64,000 nucleotides of DNA from Thozetella sp. PMI_491 (Eukaryota; Ascomycota; Sordariomycetes; Chaetosphaeriales; Chaetosphaeriaceae), in contig MU270037.1 in assembly GCA_021432635.1 (NCBI GenBank), positions 702,047-766,046 of the forward strand, read 5' to 3'. Positions 12,237 to 25,200 of this stretch are shown here, piece after piece (positions within the stretch are counted from its first letter, which is position 1; the number at the start of each line of letters is the position of its first letter). The position numbers and the translations under genes were made by a program. Below the pieces are notes generated by a model. That model was not told the origin of the DNA. It was given only the letters and a program-made list of their open reading frames with translations, and did not search any database.

Positions 12237-14064
12237 GACTAGTCGCATTGCGTGGTGACGTGGGATGGACGAGCAAGACAAGTTGCCTCGCCCAGGCAGA
12301 GGCCACTGTAGCAGTGATCGAGCGCTGGCTTCCGGTCGCCCAGCGCCTTTGAGCCAATACATGGAGGGAGGGTCGGCCCATGCAGTGACCGGCCTCTAGC
12401 GGGAGGGCCACAGAGGCACAAGGGAGAAAAGTCGAGCTGGGACAGAGCAATCCGCGGAAAGGTTTCCCCGAGGCGGGGTAGGAGACCTGGACTTTGTGCG
12501 ATGTACGTAGCCGCTGCTGCCGGACAACGGGGAAGGGGTGGTGGTTGGCTGGCTAGAGGTCAGCCGATCGTACCCAAGCCAGAATGCGCTGCCGGGGGGA
12601 AGGGGGGGGCGCTCCGTGTGTTGGTCGGCGACTGGTGCGCGAGAGGCAAAGCATGATACCAGGCAGGCGCCTGTGTAGTTGGGGTACCGGGGAGGGCAAC
12701 CGGGCGAGAAGGAGCGGTGAAGTGGCGTGTTGCAAGGGGACAGAGTGAGAGGGATGCGCGGCCAGACTGGCGAAGCCGTCTGTGGAGCACCATGCAGAGA
12801 CCGTTGCGTAGCACACAAGGCCGCACGGCCTGAGTCGACCTGTCGGCTCGTTAGAGTTGGGGGACACGGGGCTAAGTTAGAGCGCTAAACGCCGCAGCCA
12901 TCGGGGAGCCACCCATTTGCAGGGTCGCCTGCATCAGACTAGATGAGCTGTAAGGAGTAGATGGAGACCGGGCAGGCAGGATATTGCGTGCCTCCTTTTT
13001 TTCTGGGCGCAGTGCCCTCGGGACCGGGTGGAGGAGGGAGTAAGACCATCCAGCTCATCCTTGGACTGCACGGTGGCATCTGAGGGCGGGATCAAGGTCG
13101 CCCGCGCGCCAACAGGAGTGCGTGTTGTTTGTGCCCAGGAGCATGCAAACAAGAAAGCATGTGCTCAGATCCAGAAACACCCCGTCGTCCGTCGGAATGG
13201 TCAGCCAGACACAATAAACCCGATCCAACGCGGAACCCCCACCGTCGGTGAGGACAATACGACTTCTGCAGGAATCGCGGGCTGCATCGAGCGAGAGCCT
13301 GTAGGAGAATTACAACACCCCCCCTCCCCGGGGGTCAGTTGGTGGGCGAGGGTAGGATCACGAAGGCCGCCAGAACCCGCCAGAGCCAAACGAGGGCGCG
13401 TTTACTATGCACGGAACGAGAGCGACTAGTTGCCGGGGCGGAGGAGGCGAATGCTAGCAGCGATGAGCGACTGCATTCCAACTCTGGTGTGGCGCGTTGC
13501 AGGGAAAGAAAGAGCTTTGTGCGGCACGGGTCAGCGCAAATACAGGATCGAATCAGGCGATGTCCTGGGTGGCAGATCTCCGGTGTTGGCGCGAATATCC
13601 CTCGGGAGAGATGGCGGACGTACCCAAATCTGGTCGTTGTCAGGCTGATTGACGAGGGCCGGGGGTGGGGATGCATGAAGCAATCCACTAGAAAGTGTGT
13701 CTGGACTCTGGCATTCTCGGCGTGTCCTGTGCCACGCGCGGCCCCCCTTTGGGGCGGGAAGGGAGGCATGACCGCGCTACAACGGAGGGCTACAGTACTC
13801 CGTAACGGAGCATGCGGGCGTCGCGAAGACCCCATTCTGGGTGAGAGTGGGTGTGTGTGGTTCCAGCGACTGGGGGGAAGGGGTCAGTCGTCACGACGGT
13901 TGCAGGCCGATCCCCCCTCCCTCAGGAAACGCCGGCAATGAACTTCCCAGCGAGGCGCTAATATGGGTGGGAGTGTCCCGTAGGGGACTCCGTGTTCGGT
14001 ACTATGCAAATCTAGCTTTGGATTCTGGGCAACGGGGGCCTCTCGTCCAATATCGGAGTCGAGC

Positions 14065-14075
14065 GGGGGGGGGGG
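14065..14075 (+). repeat. G11 homopolymer
   Basis: An uninterrupted run of 11 G in the gene-poor segment, followed by CGGGCG. It may form quadruplex-like structure; no nearby gene. Confidence 0.85.
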
Positions 14076-15772
14076 CGGGCGCTATGGGAGAGGTTAGACC
14101 CCCGTTAGGCCGATAGGGGGTTTCATCTTCCTGAGCTGGCAACCCTGCCGCCTGCGCCGTGGGCACTGTCGCCTGTTGGGCCGGCCGTGTCAATCTGTGA
14201 TGCTGCGAGGGTGTCCCGTGCGTACAATTTCGCAGGAGCTACTCTGTCCGTACCCTTGGCCACGGGCGGGTGGCTACCCCCCCTTTGAGGGTGACTGACT
14301 CCTCCTGACCCTGGAACCCTCCGAGCCGGCTTTGAACACCAGTTTCGGGAGGCGGCAGGAAACTTGAAGATCTCTGATGGCCCAAGTATTAGTTCCATGG
14401 CGCATGACCCCCTCTTCCAAGTTCGCGGCCCATCAGCCCATTGATATGTGGTCTCGTCTTGCTAGACCATCGCTTTTTTAGCCAGGCCTGGCGTAGTGGC
14501 CCGGGCAGCATGATTCGCAAGAGACATTCCCCAGTAGGTGTGCTAGCCTAGGAGAACCCCGGGACAATCCCCAATCGACTCCCAAAAACAGCCCAGTTCC
14601 TCCGCTCGTTAGGGGGCGGGGGGGCATCACTTTGGGCCGGCAGAGGGTAATATGTACAGCATGCCTGGGTCCCGGGCCTTCGTTAGTCAGTGGTGGCTGA
14701 GGTCGCCTCAGGACCATCGCTTTCTTTTTGTGGCCCTCATCCCCCCTCTACCCCTGCCTTGTTGACAGCCTAGGAGCAACACCGAACAGTGGACCCGGCG
14801 GTGAGCGTGGGCCCTCTGTCTCCGATTTGCATCTGTGCATCCGTGTAGTACGTCGTATGAAAGCAGGTCTGCTTGGTGCCTACCATAGTCGAGACTGCAT
14901 GAATCCAAAGTCCGAGACGTGTGTTAGTGTGGCCATATCTCGGTAAAAGTGCAATACCCGTGGGTGCCGCGAGGAGTGGCGTTAAGAGTAGCGCCGCCTC
15001 CTAAACCCTCGAATCCTAAGCTCAGCGAGAAGCGCAATCCATGATCGGCCGTCTTGTCCGAGAGATGCGCAGGGCTGCCAGTCTGGCTCGGGAGCGCCTC
15101 TCAGGCCTCCTCACATCCTTCCTCGAGCGGCAGCCTGCTCGGTACCTTGAGCCAAACTGAAAGGGTGCTGCATGGAGAGAGAGAAGTCGCCTGCCCATTC
15201 GGAGTGCAGCCCCATTTCCGAACAGACGCCTCAATACTGCTTGTCTGTGGAGGGAAGAAGATTTGGGCGGCATGCACAGGACGAAGGCAATCCGTACCTG
15301 CACGACAGCCACTTCCGCCGGGCTTGATTGGGCATGTCTAGGTGGGCTCGGCAGCGCCAGTGGCCCCGTACTTGGAATTGTGCATGCTAAGGCCTGCACC
15401 AAAGGAACTGTAGGCAGTACCTCCTCCACTGTGGGAGTGGGTAAGCAACCCAGAACACTTACTGGTTCCGTTATGGCGCCAGGCCGTCTTCCTTGCAGGG
15501 CACAGTCGGCTGTATCGTGCATGACAGACCCTCGCAAGCTGACGGCGTCCGTGCCTCGGCGAGTTGCTAAGAGGCGGACCGGCCCCAGCGAGTCAGTGTG
15601 GGTAATATGTATGTAGTGGGCAGGGAGTGTCCCATTTCCATCACACTATCCGTACTGCGGGACTGTGGTAGCGTATGAGTAGTAACCCGCCTGGCGGGAC
15701 GCCGCTCGCGCTCTGCCATGGCACTGTACCTGGGCACGGAGTCAGCTTTGCCGCTGGCTAATCTGACACCCT

Positions 15773-15784
15773 CCCCCCCCCCCC
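15773..15784 (+). repeat. C12 homopolymer with adjacent complementary G-rich tract
   Basis: Twelve C are followed directly by GGGGAGGGCGGGAGGG, so the two halves could pair as a GC hairpin. It lies in the gene-poor stretch, with no assigned role. Confidence 0.8.
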
Positions 15785-18700
15785 GGGGAGGGCGGGAGGG
15801 TAGGGGTGGTATGGCCGACGAAGTACAGCCAGACCTCTGCAGATCTTGTGATCCCGACGCATCAAACTCGCCATGGCGTATGTGCACGTGCAGACACCGG
15901 TGAACGCGAGTATGGTAGATGTCGACTTGAAAATTCGACGTGCGTATCGGCACATCCTCGCTCAACGCGCGCCCACACGCACAAGTTCCTGTATTCGCGC
16001 CTGCACTCACACTCACACCCAGCCCCAAACTTCCTTCCCCACGAGGGGCTGGCAGTGACAGCCCTAGTGATGATGCTAAACAGGCCGACGCCTTGTGTGG
16101 GCCGGCCTGGGAATGCTCTGGGTCCTTTTTGTGAGTCAGGCTCGGTACTCATCAGCAGAGAGACCCCGTCTCTCGTGTTGCAGTGTGGTGCATCGCCAGG
16201 ATCGGTAGGTTGAGTTTTCGATTCTTGTGGCTAGAATCGGTTTCAACATAGTATTTCCGTACCCATGTCAGCGCTTGTCCAAGGCGATGACAGGGAGGCT
16301 GGCAGAGAAGGATCTTGGTTCCAGGCATGTCCAATCATGAGGCCGCAAGTCATCAACTACCTTCCCCCGCTAGATGCTGCGGCGGGGACAGGGATTGAGG
16401 AAGATTTCAGGACGCCACTGAAACGTCCTAGGTCCCTGTCTGTGATGGCAGATGGTAGCCCATGGGGCTATCAGAAGCTCGACCGTCCCGCGGCCCGTGA
16501 CCCCATGAAAGACCAGGTCCTGCACGCTAGAGACCCATGGCGGTGGAATTGTGGCACCGGTCGGGAGTCCCCTTTTTGGATCATCGAGATGACTTGCTTG
16601 TTGGGATGGGGTCCGGCTGCCGTTAGTACGTATACCCCCCCGCCCCCCAGAAGCCGGGGGAGGAAGTGGGCGAGGCACATTGCGGTACACCCTAGGTGGA
16701 TATGGTGTGGAAGGTCAAACTGCACAAGGAAAACTGACGCTGGCGAGGCCGCCACTACCATACCGAAGATTAAAGCACGGAACAGAGTGGCTTCGGTTCG
16801 CGAATGCACCCACACTCCGAGAATTCGATCTTGAGGAAGGGGGGTAGGGGTAATGGAGGAGAAGGGAGAGACGCCGCAATGCGCGAGCTGCAACTATTTC
16901 CGTGACTAGGACTCTCTGGCGAGCCGCCTGCACGGGGCACCCGCGCGAGGGGAGAGAATCCGGCGTCGTGTTTTAGACCTTTGCTCGCTGGCAATACCCG
17001 GGCAGGGCGGCTGAAGAAGGGCGAGCAGAAACAAATGCTCGGCTTCCGGTGCATGCGGGTCGTGATTCATGAGCCTAGTTAGGCCGCGCCCAGGGCCTTT
17101 GGGGTTCGATCCTCCGGGCAAATGAATGCGCGAGGCCGCAAGAGACATGGCTGTGGGGCTTTTTCAGAAAGTCATGCTTGAGAATGGGGCTCGAGCAGAT
17201 TCGGTTAGGGGCTATTAGGGCAGGGCGATCGACGAGCGAGCGCGGCATGTTCCTGTCAGCCGAGGAGCGTTTCCGAGGTGCTGAGCATGAATGTCCGTTC
17301 GTGTCAGATGCCAAGAAAAGGTCTGGGGCGGACTACACTCGGCATCCCCTCCTATGGAGGCTCGAATCGATAATGCCTGCCGGTCTAGGGAGTGGTGTGA
17401 AGATCACAGTGGCCGACTCGAACACGGTTGTCGAGATTGCGTCTCGAAGTCTCGGCGGGATCGGACAGGCTGCTATCCTGGCCGAGTGAGAGGGCTGTGG
17501 CGCCTGTCTCTCATTCGGCGCAGCTCATTGGGGGGGCAGCGAGAGTAAGGCCCGCGGTTGTTTACACATCAACCCACCTTCCCTTCTGTGCGTGCGTGGC
17601 ATCCCAACGGGTAGGGACTCTGTTGCTGAGCTGGGCCAGATGCGCCTCGCGGATTTGACCCGAGCCAATGCGACCAGCCGGACCGCGCTATGGTGCGAAG
17701 TAGGCTGGCGAATGAGCCCGGCCTTGCGCTGCCTTGAAGATGGCCGGCAGGCTAGGGAGGACAGGGCTTGCAGAACGAGCGTTCCCTGTTCTCCTCTTTT
17801 GCGCGGTGCGCCGGGATACCGAAAGCAGCGCGACGGCCAGAGTGTGCTACGAAATGCTCTGGGCATCGCGACGTGGGCTGCTGATCGGGCCAACTATTTG
17901 GCTTTTGGCCATCCATGCGACGGTTCAAGTGGCGGGACATGGTACAGGAGGTACACATGTACAAAGAGCATTCGGCGGCCTGCAGGAAGAAGGCTCAAGG
18001 GATGGAGGGAGGCGTCGAGGTCGAGAGTCGTCGGTTGATCAGCCTGTCTTCTAAAACGGGACCCGGCATCGTGTGGCCGGCGTGAACGCCAGCTGCGTCC
18101 ACGCCGGCCCTGCGGAGGGGAGTGCGTGTTCCAAGTTGCATTGCAGGGTTTGGCTCAGGTTAGGTTGCCCTGCCGGTGGCCGACCAAGGAAAATAAAATT
18201 GGACCAGGTGAGCATCAGCTCTGACGGCGGGCGGCGGTTGCAGAAGGAGAAGGAAACATTCAACTTTGGCCGTGGTCCAATAGGAGTTTCACGAAGGCGA
18301 GGATGGAAGGTGGTTCCGTGACACTCCGTCTTCCCTGCATCGGGTAGTGACCTGGACTTCTGGCGCCGCGCTGGGCCTTCGGCGTGGCTGAATTTGTGAC
18401 GAGGCCCAGTGGGAATCCCGGGCCAGCGCGAGTGCCCAGCTTTGATGTCACTAAGTCCTTTGCTGCGCGTCGCTGATGCGTTGGTGTCTGGGCAAAGCAG
18501 CCAAACAGGTCGCGGCCCCGGGTGGGACACGAAATATGGTTGCATTGATTCAAGCAGCCCCAAAAAGTTGTGCACTAGGTACCTTCCGTCCTAAGAGATG
18601 GTCTTGACGCCTTAGCGTCCACCAGCCCTTTTTCTTTCTCCCTCCCAAAATGCCTCTCCAGGCCCCCGGCTGCGAACCCGCTCCGCGCTGTAGCTGAGGC

Positions 18701-21160
18701 CTTTTTCCCTCGAGAGGACCATGCATCCGAGAGGCCAATCCTGCCTCCCCCCTTCCCCCTTCTTCGGTCCAAACGGGCTATTTTGCTCCAGTAGTGCACC
18801 ACGGCGCGCGCACGACAAGTTGCGAGGAACCCCGTACCACCCAAGGTTTTCTTTTTTGTTTGTGGGCCACTCGCCCTTTCATTTCAGTCTGGATCGCCTT
18901 CGAGCGACTTCCTAAGCCTAAGATCTGGGCCTCCTACTAAGCCGCGGAGTGCTTTCGCTTGTGGTGCGATACCGACGGTTGAGGAGGACGGGCCATGATG
19001 GGATGAGATCGGCTGCCGCCGCCTCGCGTCCTGATCCTTTGCCCGCCGCAAGCTCAGGGTCATCGGCTTCCAACGTCGCCATGCCTCTGGGCAGCAAGGA
19101 GTGGTGCTAGGATAAATTGATTGCCCGGCCAGAATTGAAACGAAGGCTCGCGCTGGAGTCCGTCCAGATGCGGTGAGATCTGGCGTGCTTCCGTGGCCCA
19201 AGCCTCGCCTCGAAGGTAGCCTGGCAAGCCGAAGGAAGGGAGGGGAGGGGGGCACATTTCTCCGGCAAACAGGAAAGGCGACGATGGTCAGTTCGCCACC
19301 CCATCCATGGCTGCGTTTGATGGAACACGGGACGCAACACGCGAATTGGGCGAAAGGGCGCCCGAGGAAGGCTCCGGTGACGAAGCGATGCAACTGGGAC
19401 AGGCAGGCCTTCCTCGCATCCGCGACATGCACCCGGTCGATGGTTGGACTGCAGAGTGGCACTCTAGGCCCCGGCCTTGGAGCCTCTAGGAAGTATTTTT
19501 CTGCATTCCGCTGGTCAGGGCTTCTGGGGGTGTGGGGTTACTCGTGCCCTTCCATGAAGATGGGAAGACTGGCTCCAGCAGTTGACCGCCCGCACAACGG
19601 ACTACGCCCACGCCCCACACCCCTCTCCATCCCTTTCCGGAGCCCGTTCTCTGTTTGGGAGCCTGGCTAGAACGGCCTGGCACATCCCTGCCAAGTCTCG
19701 ACTGAGAGCACATCTGCTTCCCAACTCACGCCTCCCCCAAACCCGCTCACTTGTTCACACACCTCCCTCCCCTCTCCCCCCACCCCATCCCCCCCGTTGC
19801 GTACTTCCAGGCCTCCGCGTGCAGGGGCGGTGCCACAGCTTGTGATACGCTGTAGGACGGCCCAAAGACCACCAGTTCCCACTACAATACGGTACGGAGT
19901 GCGCGCCATCCTCCGTACATGGGTTAAAAACGGAAAGGACGATATTTCATGCCCCCTGCTACGGGACGGCCTGTGTTACCCCTTTCCTTTCGGTCCAAGT
20001 CATCTGCACATGCCGTCCGTCAACCAAGACGGTGCCACTCAAGTACTGTCTGCCTCCTCCCCCCCACCCTCCGCCCGGTACGTTGGACCAATCTACACTA
20101 GCTCCATTGCGGCCAAAACAGGCGGCCTAAACTTGGTGCGGTCATCCTCACCTCCCGACTGGTACATGGTCCGTTTCGCGCCTGTTCCTGTTTTCGCTCA
20201 GCCGCTTTCCCACAAAGACGGGGAAGATTTGCAAAATGCTCAGTCGTCCTGGTTTCCCGAGAACGGAAACAACTGGCAGCAGGGGCGAAAGCCCCACCTG
20301 CAACTCTCTCGGCCTTGTACCCAAGTACTCGTATCCTTGGAATCCCCCGCCCTGCACCCTACCACACTTTTTTTTGGCCCTTTGCGTTGCCTTCAACAAG
20401 GGATGAATGGTCCCTGCTGTTCCAGCCGACGGTGTACATCGCTAGTGAGGAGTACGTACCGATCGTGGGCACTTCGCTTGACCGCCCACTCGCTCGCCCC
20501 CTACCCGCTACAACCAGCCACGGGCCAAGGCGACAAAGTACCTCCTCCCCAGTGGTAGCTTCGCAACCGGGTCTGATCCACCCTGCTCAGTACAAACTAC
20601 AAGCTTCCTATACTAGTGAATTGCCTGTCCATCCCATCTCCGGTCCTGCACCCCCCAGAGGGACCGAAACCTTTCAGACCTTCAAGGTCAGGTAGGCTGA
20701 ACGATCCCTGCGCTCGCATATGACGCAGGTCACCAAGGCCCGGCCTAAGTCATAGGCAAGCCCCGGTTGACACGCATTCTCACACGACAGACACAATACA
20801 TGCCAAACCGCCCCATCGTCTCTCTTAATGTCCCTGCCCTGCCCTCTCTCCGCGCCAATATGCCCATGTCATCTATACTCAAACTAGGTTTGATTATCAA
20901 CCCATTCCAGAAGCGAACTTGCTGTTCCCTTCCCACCACCATTACTCAGTCCAACGTACATATCCATCCTGGCCCATACCCGCCGCCTCTAGTCAAGGGC
21001 CTTGTGCCGCTCACGCCTACTACCGACCCTCCTCCACACCTAGACGCCGTATATCACAACCCGTCTCCCACCCCTTCCCACCTCACTGAGCACCCACCAC
21101 CCACACTCACGCAGACATAGTCGTCGTCCCTCATGTGTGCTTAGCATCTCTCCCAACACC

Positions 21161-22282
21161 ATGCCTTCTCTCTTGAACACCGACCTTGTCGCTGCACCGC
21201 CACTAGCCTCTACAACCGATGCTATACTCAGCGAGCTCTCGAGGCAGCTCGCCTCGGCTCATAGCCGACGTCTCTCCAAGGGGTCCAACGGACACAGGAC
21301 ACCAGGGAGTGCCATGAAGGTCATCAAGCCCAGCAGTGCAAACAACAGCCCTCAGTCCACACTCTTGAAATCGCGGAGGAGGACCATGATGAACGACAGC
21401 CTGCACGGCCGCTTCCATCTTCCCCACCCCAGCGACCCCTCGTATCTACCCACTCCGGGCAACGAGATGGTCTATGAACCCGTGGCCGAGCCCGCGAAGA
21501 GGGCGCCTCGGCCGGTCAGCTGGCACCCGAGCCCACAGCAAATCGGTTTCCCGCAACAACCACAGCAGCAACTACAGCAGCAATCGCAACCCGTAGGCCA
21601 GTATCCTTTTCCTGCATATCAGGAGGTCGACCTCTACACAAGCTTTCAGCAACTGCCGCCCACCCCGGCGGCGTACTCAGGATACAACTCCCCAGCTTCG
21701 GCCACTGCATTCTCGCCACTCTCGCTCCCCTACTCCAATCTGGATTTCCCGTCCTACGTCTCTCCCGCCTGGGCCGCAGGAACAGCACCAACCAACGCTT
21801 CACAGTCGGTATCGAGCTCCAGTCTGGGCTCGTCCGAGCCTCTGCCGGCCGTACCGCAGCAGCTGCCCCGACTTTCAGGGTCTTCGGGCTCGTCCGCAGA
21901 TTGGGATTCGTTTGCGGAGCGCGGCTTTGATCGGTGCACAGCACCTCCCACCCCAGAGAACTTCCAGCAGCCCCCCCAAGCTCAGGACAAGCTTCCCGCG
22001 GAGGACACGATCCCGTTTCAGTCGCTAGAGGACGATGAGGCGGACGGGGAGATTCTATATGGAATGGGCCTGTACGATACGCCCGAGAACCCCCAGCTCG
22101 ACTACCACCGCTCTACGGTCCTATCGCTTCTAGGACCCGCCGATTCAGCCGACGAACCTACCGGTAAAGGGCTGAAGCTTGAGGATGCATGGGACCCGCC
22201 TGCACTGGACGATGACGACGAGGAGAAAGACGATGATGACGAGGGAAGCGACGATGCCGAAGGGGAGGAGCAAGATGAGTAG
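21161..22282 (+). CDS. Acidic, Q/S/P-rich conserved-looking orphan protein, single exon
   Basis: An uninterrupted frame of 373 residues starts at an ATG in good context (caacaccATGcct). The N-terminus (TDAILSELSRQLASAHSRR) looks like a short amphipathic helix. It is followed by a basic segment (KSRRR), a Gln-rich tract near residues 130-145, Ser/Pro-rich middle parts, and a strongly acidic tail of Asp/Glu over the last ~35 residues. No enzymatic or known domain is visible. Such composition is common in regulatory or scaffold proteins that are largely disordered. The continuous codon-like composition and good start make it a real gene, but I cannot name its role. It is isolated, with 8.9 kb gene-free upstream and 3.7 kb downstream. 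Confidence 0.75.
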   Translation: MPSLLNTDLVAAPPLASTTDAILSELSRQLASAHSRRLSKGSNGHRTPGSAMKVIKPSSANNSPQSTLLKSRRRTMMNDSLHGRFHLPHPSDPSYLPTPGNEMVYEPVAEPAKRAPRPVSWHPSPQQIGFPQQPQQQLQQQSQPVGQYPFPAYQEVDLYTSFQQLPPTPAAYSGYNSPASATAFSPLSLPYSNLDFPSYVSPAWAAGTAPTNASQSVSSSSLGSSEPLPAVPQQLPRLSGSSGSSADWDSFAERGFDRCTAPPTPENFQQPPQAQDKLPAEDTIPFQSLEDDEADGEILYGMGLYDTPENPQLDYHRSTVLSLLGPADSADEPTGKGLKLEDAWDPPALDDDDEEKDDDDEGSDDAEGEEQDE

Positions 22283-25200
22283 AGGCAACTACCCTCGGAA
22301 CGCGACCCAGATCGCAGCGAAAGGGGGCCATTATCGGTCTTACCACATGTCACGATTATAACGACGAACTACGGATTTTTTGGGAACGGTTCAGGCGAAC
22401 TGGGTGGATCATGAATAGAAACTCAAACCTAGGTGTACAGGCAACTGGGCAAGGAATTTCAAGATACCCAGGATGGGAATACGGTTGGGGACACTGGGCG
22501 GCTCGGTCAGAGCATCCCGGCGCAATCTTGGTCCTGCAAGGGAGAAAGACAAACTTTCTGAAAGCTGTACTATAAACACTCTACATGTATTGGATGGGCC
22601 TGTCGGGCGCGCCGCTCGGCAGCAAGAACCAAATACAACTGCACATAGCACATGCGGCATGACCTGGTCCCTCGTGATTTCCATTCTCCTCTCTGCATGT
22701 CTACCTCGTACAACTGGATTGATCCAAAGCCGGGACGGCACGGGCGGCGGACCGACACTGTTATGACCGAGGGCGGTCCCTGTATGGATCTGCATGGATG
22801 GGATTCGACTTGGGTATTACCGGCAACGAGGTAGCGCTCCAACAAACGACTACACGAAGATGGCGCACGGACCATGCCAAAGTCAGCCTCAAGCCAGGGC
22901 AGGATGAGATCCCTGTCGGCACATGGTACCCCACATCTGGAGGATGTGGGGGACGACTGGAAAAAAATTCTCGAATGTCGGAAAGCGTTTGTGTCATGCA
23001 TCCGGCGATTCTCCGAGTCATTGTCTGGTCCCGAGCTAGGCGACAAGCACAGCAAGCTCAGCAAGCCCAGCCCCAGCCCCGGGCCCCCGAGACCACGGCC
23101 CTAGCTCGAATACACTTTAATGCTGCGGTGTGATTGTGAGCCACGAAGTACATACCTAAGCCTTGCTCCATTTTGTGGGTTTACCCAGCCAGGCATCGGC
23201 GCCGTCCTTCGTCCTTGCCTCATCCCGGCCCCAGCACAGGGGAGGGGGGAAGGGCAAAATTAGAGGGCGGCGAACGAAGTAGCCTCCCCAACTTGGTCAT
23301 TCGCCTTACCGCACAGATACCCTACACCCCCCTCACCCCCCTCACCCCCCCCTTTTTTATTCCAGCCGACTGGGGGGGTGTGCAAGGCCAAAGGACCATG
23401 GCACTCGACACCAAAGCCAGCACCAAAGAGTCGTTTGTACCTAGGTACCAGTAAACAGGAAGAGGAAAGTAAAAACAAGCGCCGAAAATATGGTCTCATC
23501 AGGTGGCCAAAGTGTATGATCATTTTGTGCTACACGTCCTGCAGATGCAGCAGTGCGCAAGAGACTTTCCTACCCCTCCACTTTTTTTCTTTCCCATTTT
23601 TGCACCTTCCCCCGGCCGCCGCGAGTACTTCGTGCTTCGTGCTGGGGCATCCTTTAGTACCTTATTTCGGGGTGTCCTTCACAGATTACCCCTCATTCCA
23701 ACTACCCCTCCATCGTGATGTGTACCGAACGGCCGATCTCGGCTAGCCATTGCCAGTCCCACACGAAGCACAGAGTCAAAGAAAAAAAATCAGACAGGAT
23801 CAGAAAATTGTGTTTGCACCAACCCAATTCCCATCCTTCGTGCAGCCCCAGTCAAGACTCCTCGCATAGCACAGATCCCTTCTCGACCGTGGGCCGCCCG
23901 ACGCAGGCCGTTTAGCTCCAAGCTGAATCTTCCCTGGAATGGAATGGACTTCTCGCTAGGGGGTCGACTGGGGCTAGGCGGGGTTCCAAGATAGTTCCCC
24001 AGCCGCCGCAAGCCTTCCAAGGAGTTTAGAGCCACACACAATACCATGGTAGTCCGAAGAGAGAATCTTTCGCGTATACCAAGTTGCTCATGCGAAGCGC
24101 TGGCGTCGTCACGCCCCCAATCCCCCGTTACATACCCCCAGCGCGGCCGGCATCCCCGTAACTGTCGGTAATGCAGCGTGACTCCCCTCTTCTCTCCCTC
24201 CCAGGCTCGGCATGGCACGCTGCCGAACCCAGACAACCACTCGAGAACCTCGCGGCCTGCATCTCGTACTGACCCAAAGTCTCTCGACCTTGAAGCCGAA
24301 GCCAGCAAAGGCAAAGGTGGCCTTGACAACGGCATGATTCCAGTTAACCCCCACACTACCGCCATCACGCCACCACTTCGGTAACAAGCATCCCTGCGGG
24401 AGCCGACTCCGAGAGCGAGGTCGTCAACACCACCGTCATCGGCGAGGTACTAGTGTACATGTGTGCTGCCAGCTGTCCGGCGATATGAAGGCTGAGGTGT
24501 GAATTCGCCTGCTCGGCTTGGGAATAGATCCTCTCTACAAGACTAGGGATAAGGACGAGTCCACAGGACCGAACCCCAGATCCTCGGATTGCTACTCTTT
24601 TGCGATGGCGTACAACTCCTCGGGAGCTTTAGGCAACCAGCCTCCAGCTCGGGTCAGGAGAGTCTGCATGGAGCTGAGCTTCTTGACGCCAGCTTTAACC
24701 TGACGGCTGCTCACATGTGACCTAGATGGTTCTGAGTGGGAAGAACTTGAAGTCGGAGCATTGTTACTCGACGGGACGGCCGGGTTAACAAGCTGCTGAG
24801 AAGAAGGGCAGTACGGTATCTTTCTGACTTAGAAGTCGATTGCACAAAGGAAGCAGATACTCTCCCAGCTTGACAAATCGACGAGCCACCGTCCGTGTTC
24901 CAGGATTGGAAGCCAATGCTACGAAACCATGCGCTATGTTAGGAATCCCTTCTTTACTTGGCCACTGGAGATCTGGGAGAAAGCAAGTGCTTTACAGGCA
25001 ATACGGCTGTCGTCATAATACTATGACCAAAGCCGACATGAACTGAAACCAGCGGGCTAACTTTCATGTGAGCTTGGAGTTCGAGCTGCTGTGTGCAACA
25101 CCACCACAAAGTTATTTATTCTTGTTGGCGGTTCACTTGAGTTACCATGTCTGGGGTCTAAAGCAGTGCAACAGCGTTGATCTTCGAGCGGGCTCAAGCT

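Larger units (their letters stand above)
12237..21160. other. 8.9 kb gene-poor, GC-rich stretch
   Basis: I read both strands and found no gene I can support. Many short overlapping frames (up to 189 codons at 16265-16834 and 253 codons at 19797-20558) occur, as expected in GC-rich random sequence. None shows a domain, and none can be extended by plausible splicing. Features seen are a G11 run at 14065-14075, a C12 run at 15773-15784 next to a GGGGAGGG segment that could form a hairpin, and a TACTCCGTA word at 13796-13804. The last ~1 kb is CCC/ACC-rich and is probably promoter and leader of the 21161 gene. A long non-coding RNA or a strongly decayed repeat cannot be excluded. Confidence 0.5.

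Noticed and set aside
16265-16834. A 189-codon open frame in the gene-poor stretch
   Set aside because: No recognisable motif; opposite-strand frames of similar length overlap it; no ordered hydrophobic pattern.
17041-17130. A tRNA-like T-arm (GGGTTCGATCC) suggesting a tRNA gene
   Set aside because: No matching A box, no acceptor stem partner about 65-70 bases upstream and no anticodon arm.
19797-20558. A 253-codon open frame on the plus strand
   Set aside because: No domain, proline/serine-rich random composition, no splice-extended conserved partner, and it lies in the probable promoter of the 21161 gene.
24380-24450. Short coding-looking stretch (SIPAGADSESEVVNTTVIGE) with a GTACTA donor-like end
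   Set aside because: All three frames are open there, no upstream or downstream exon joins it convincingly, and no family is recognised.
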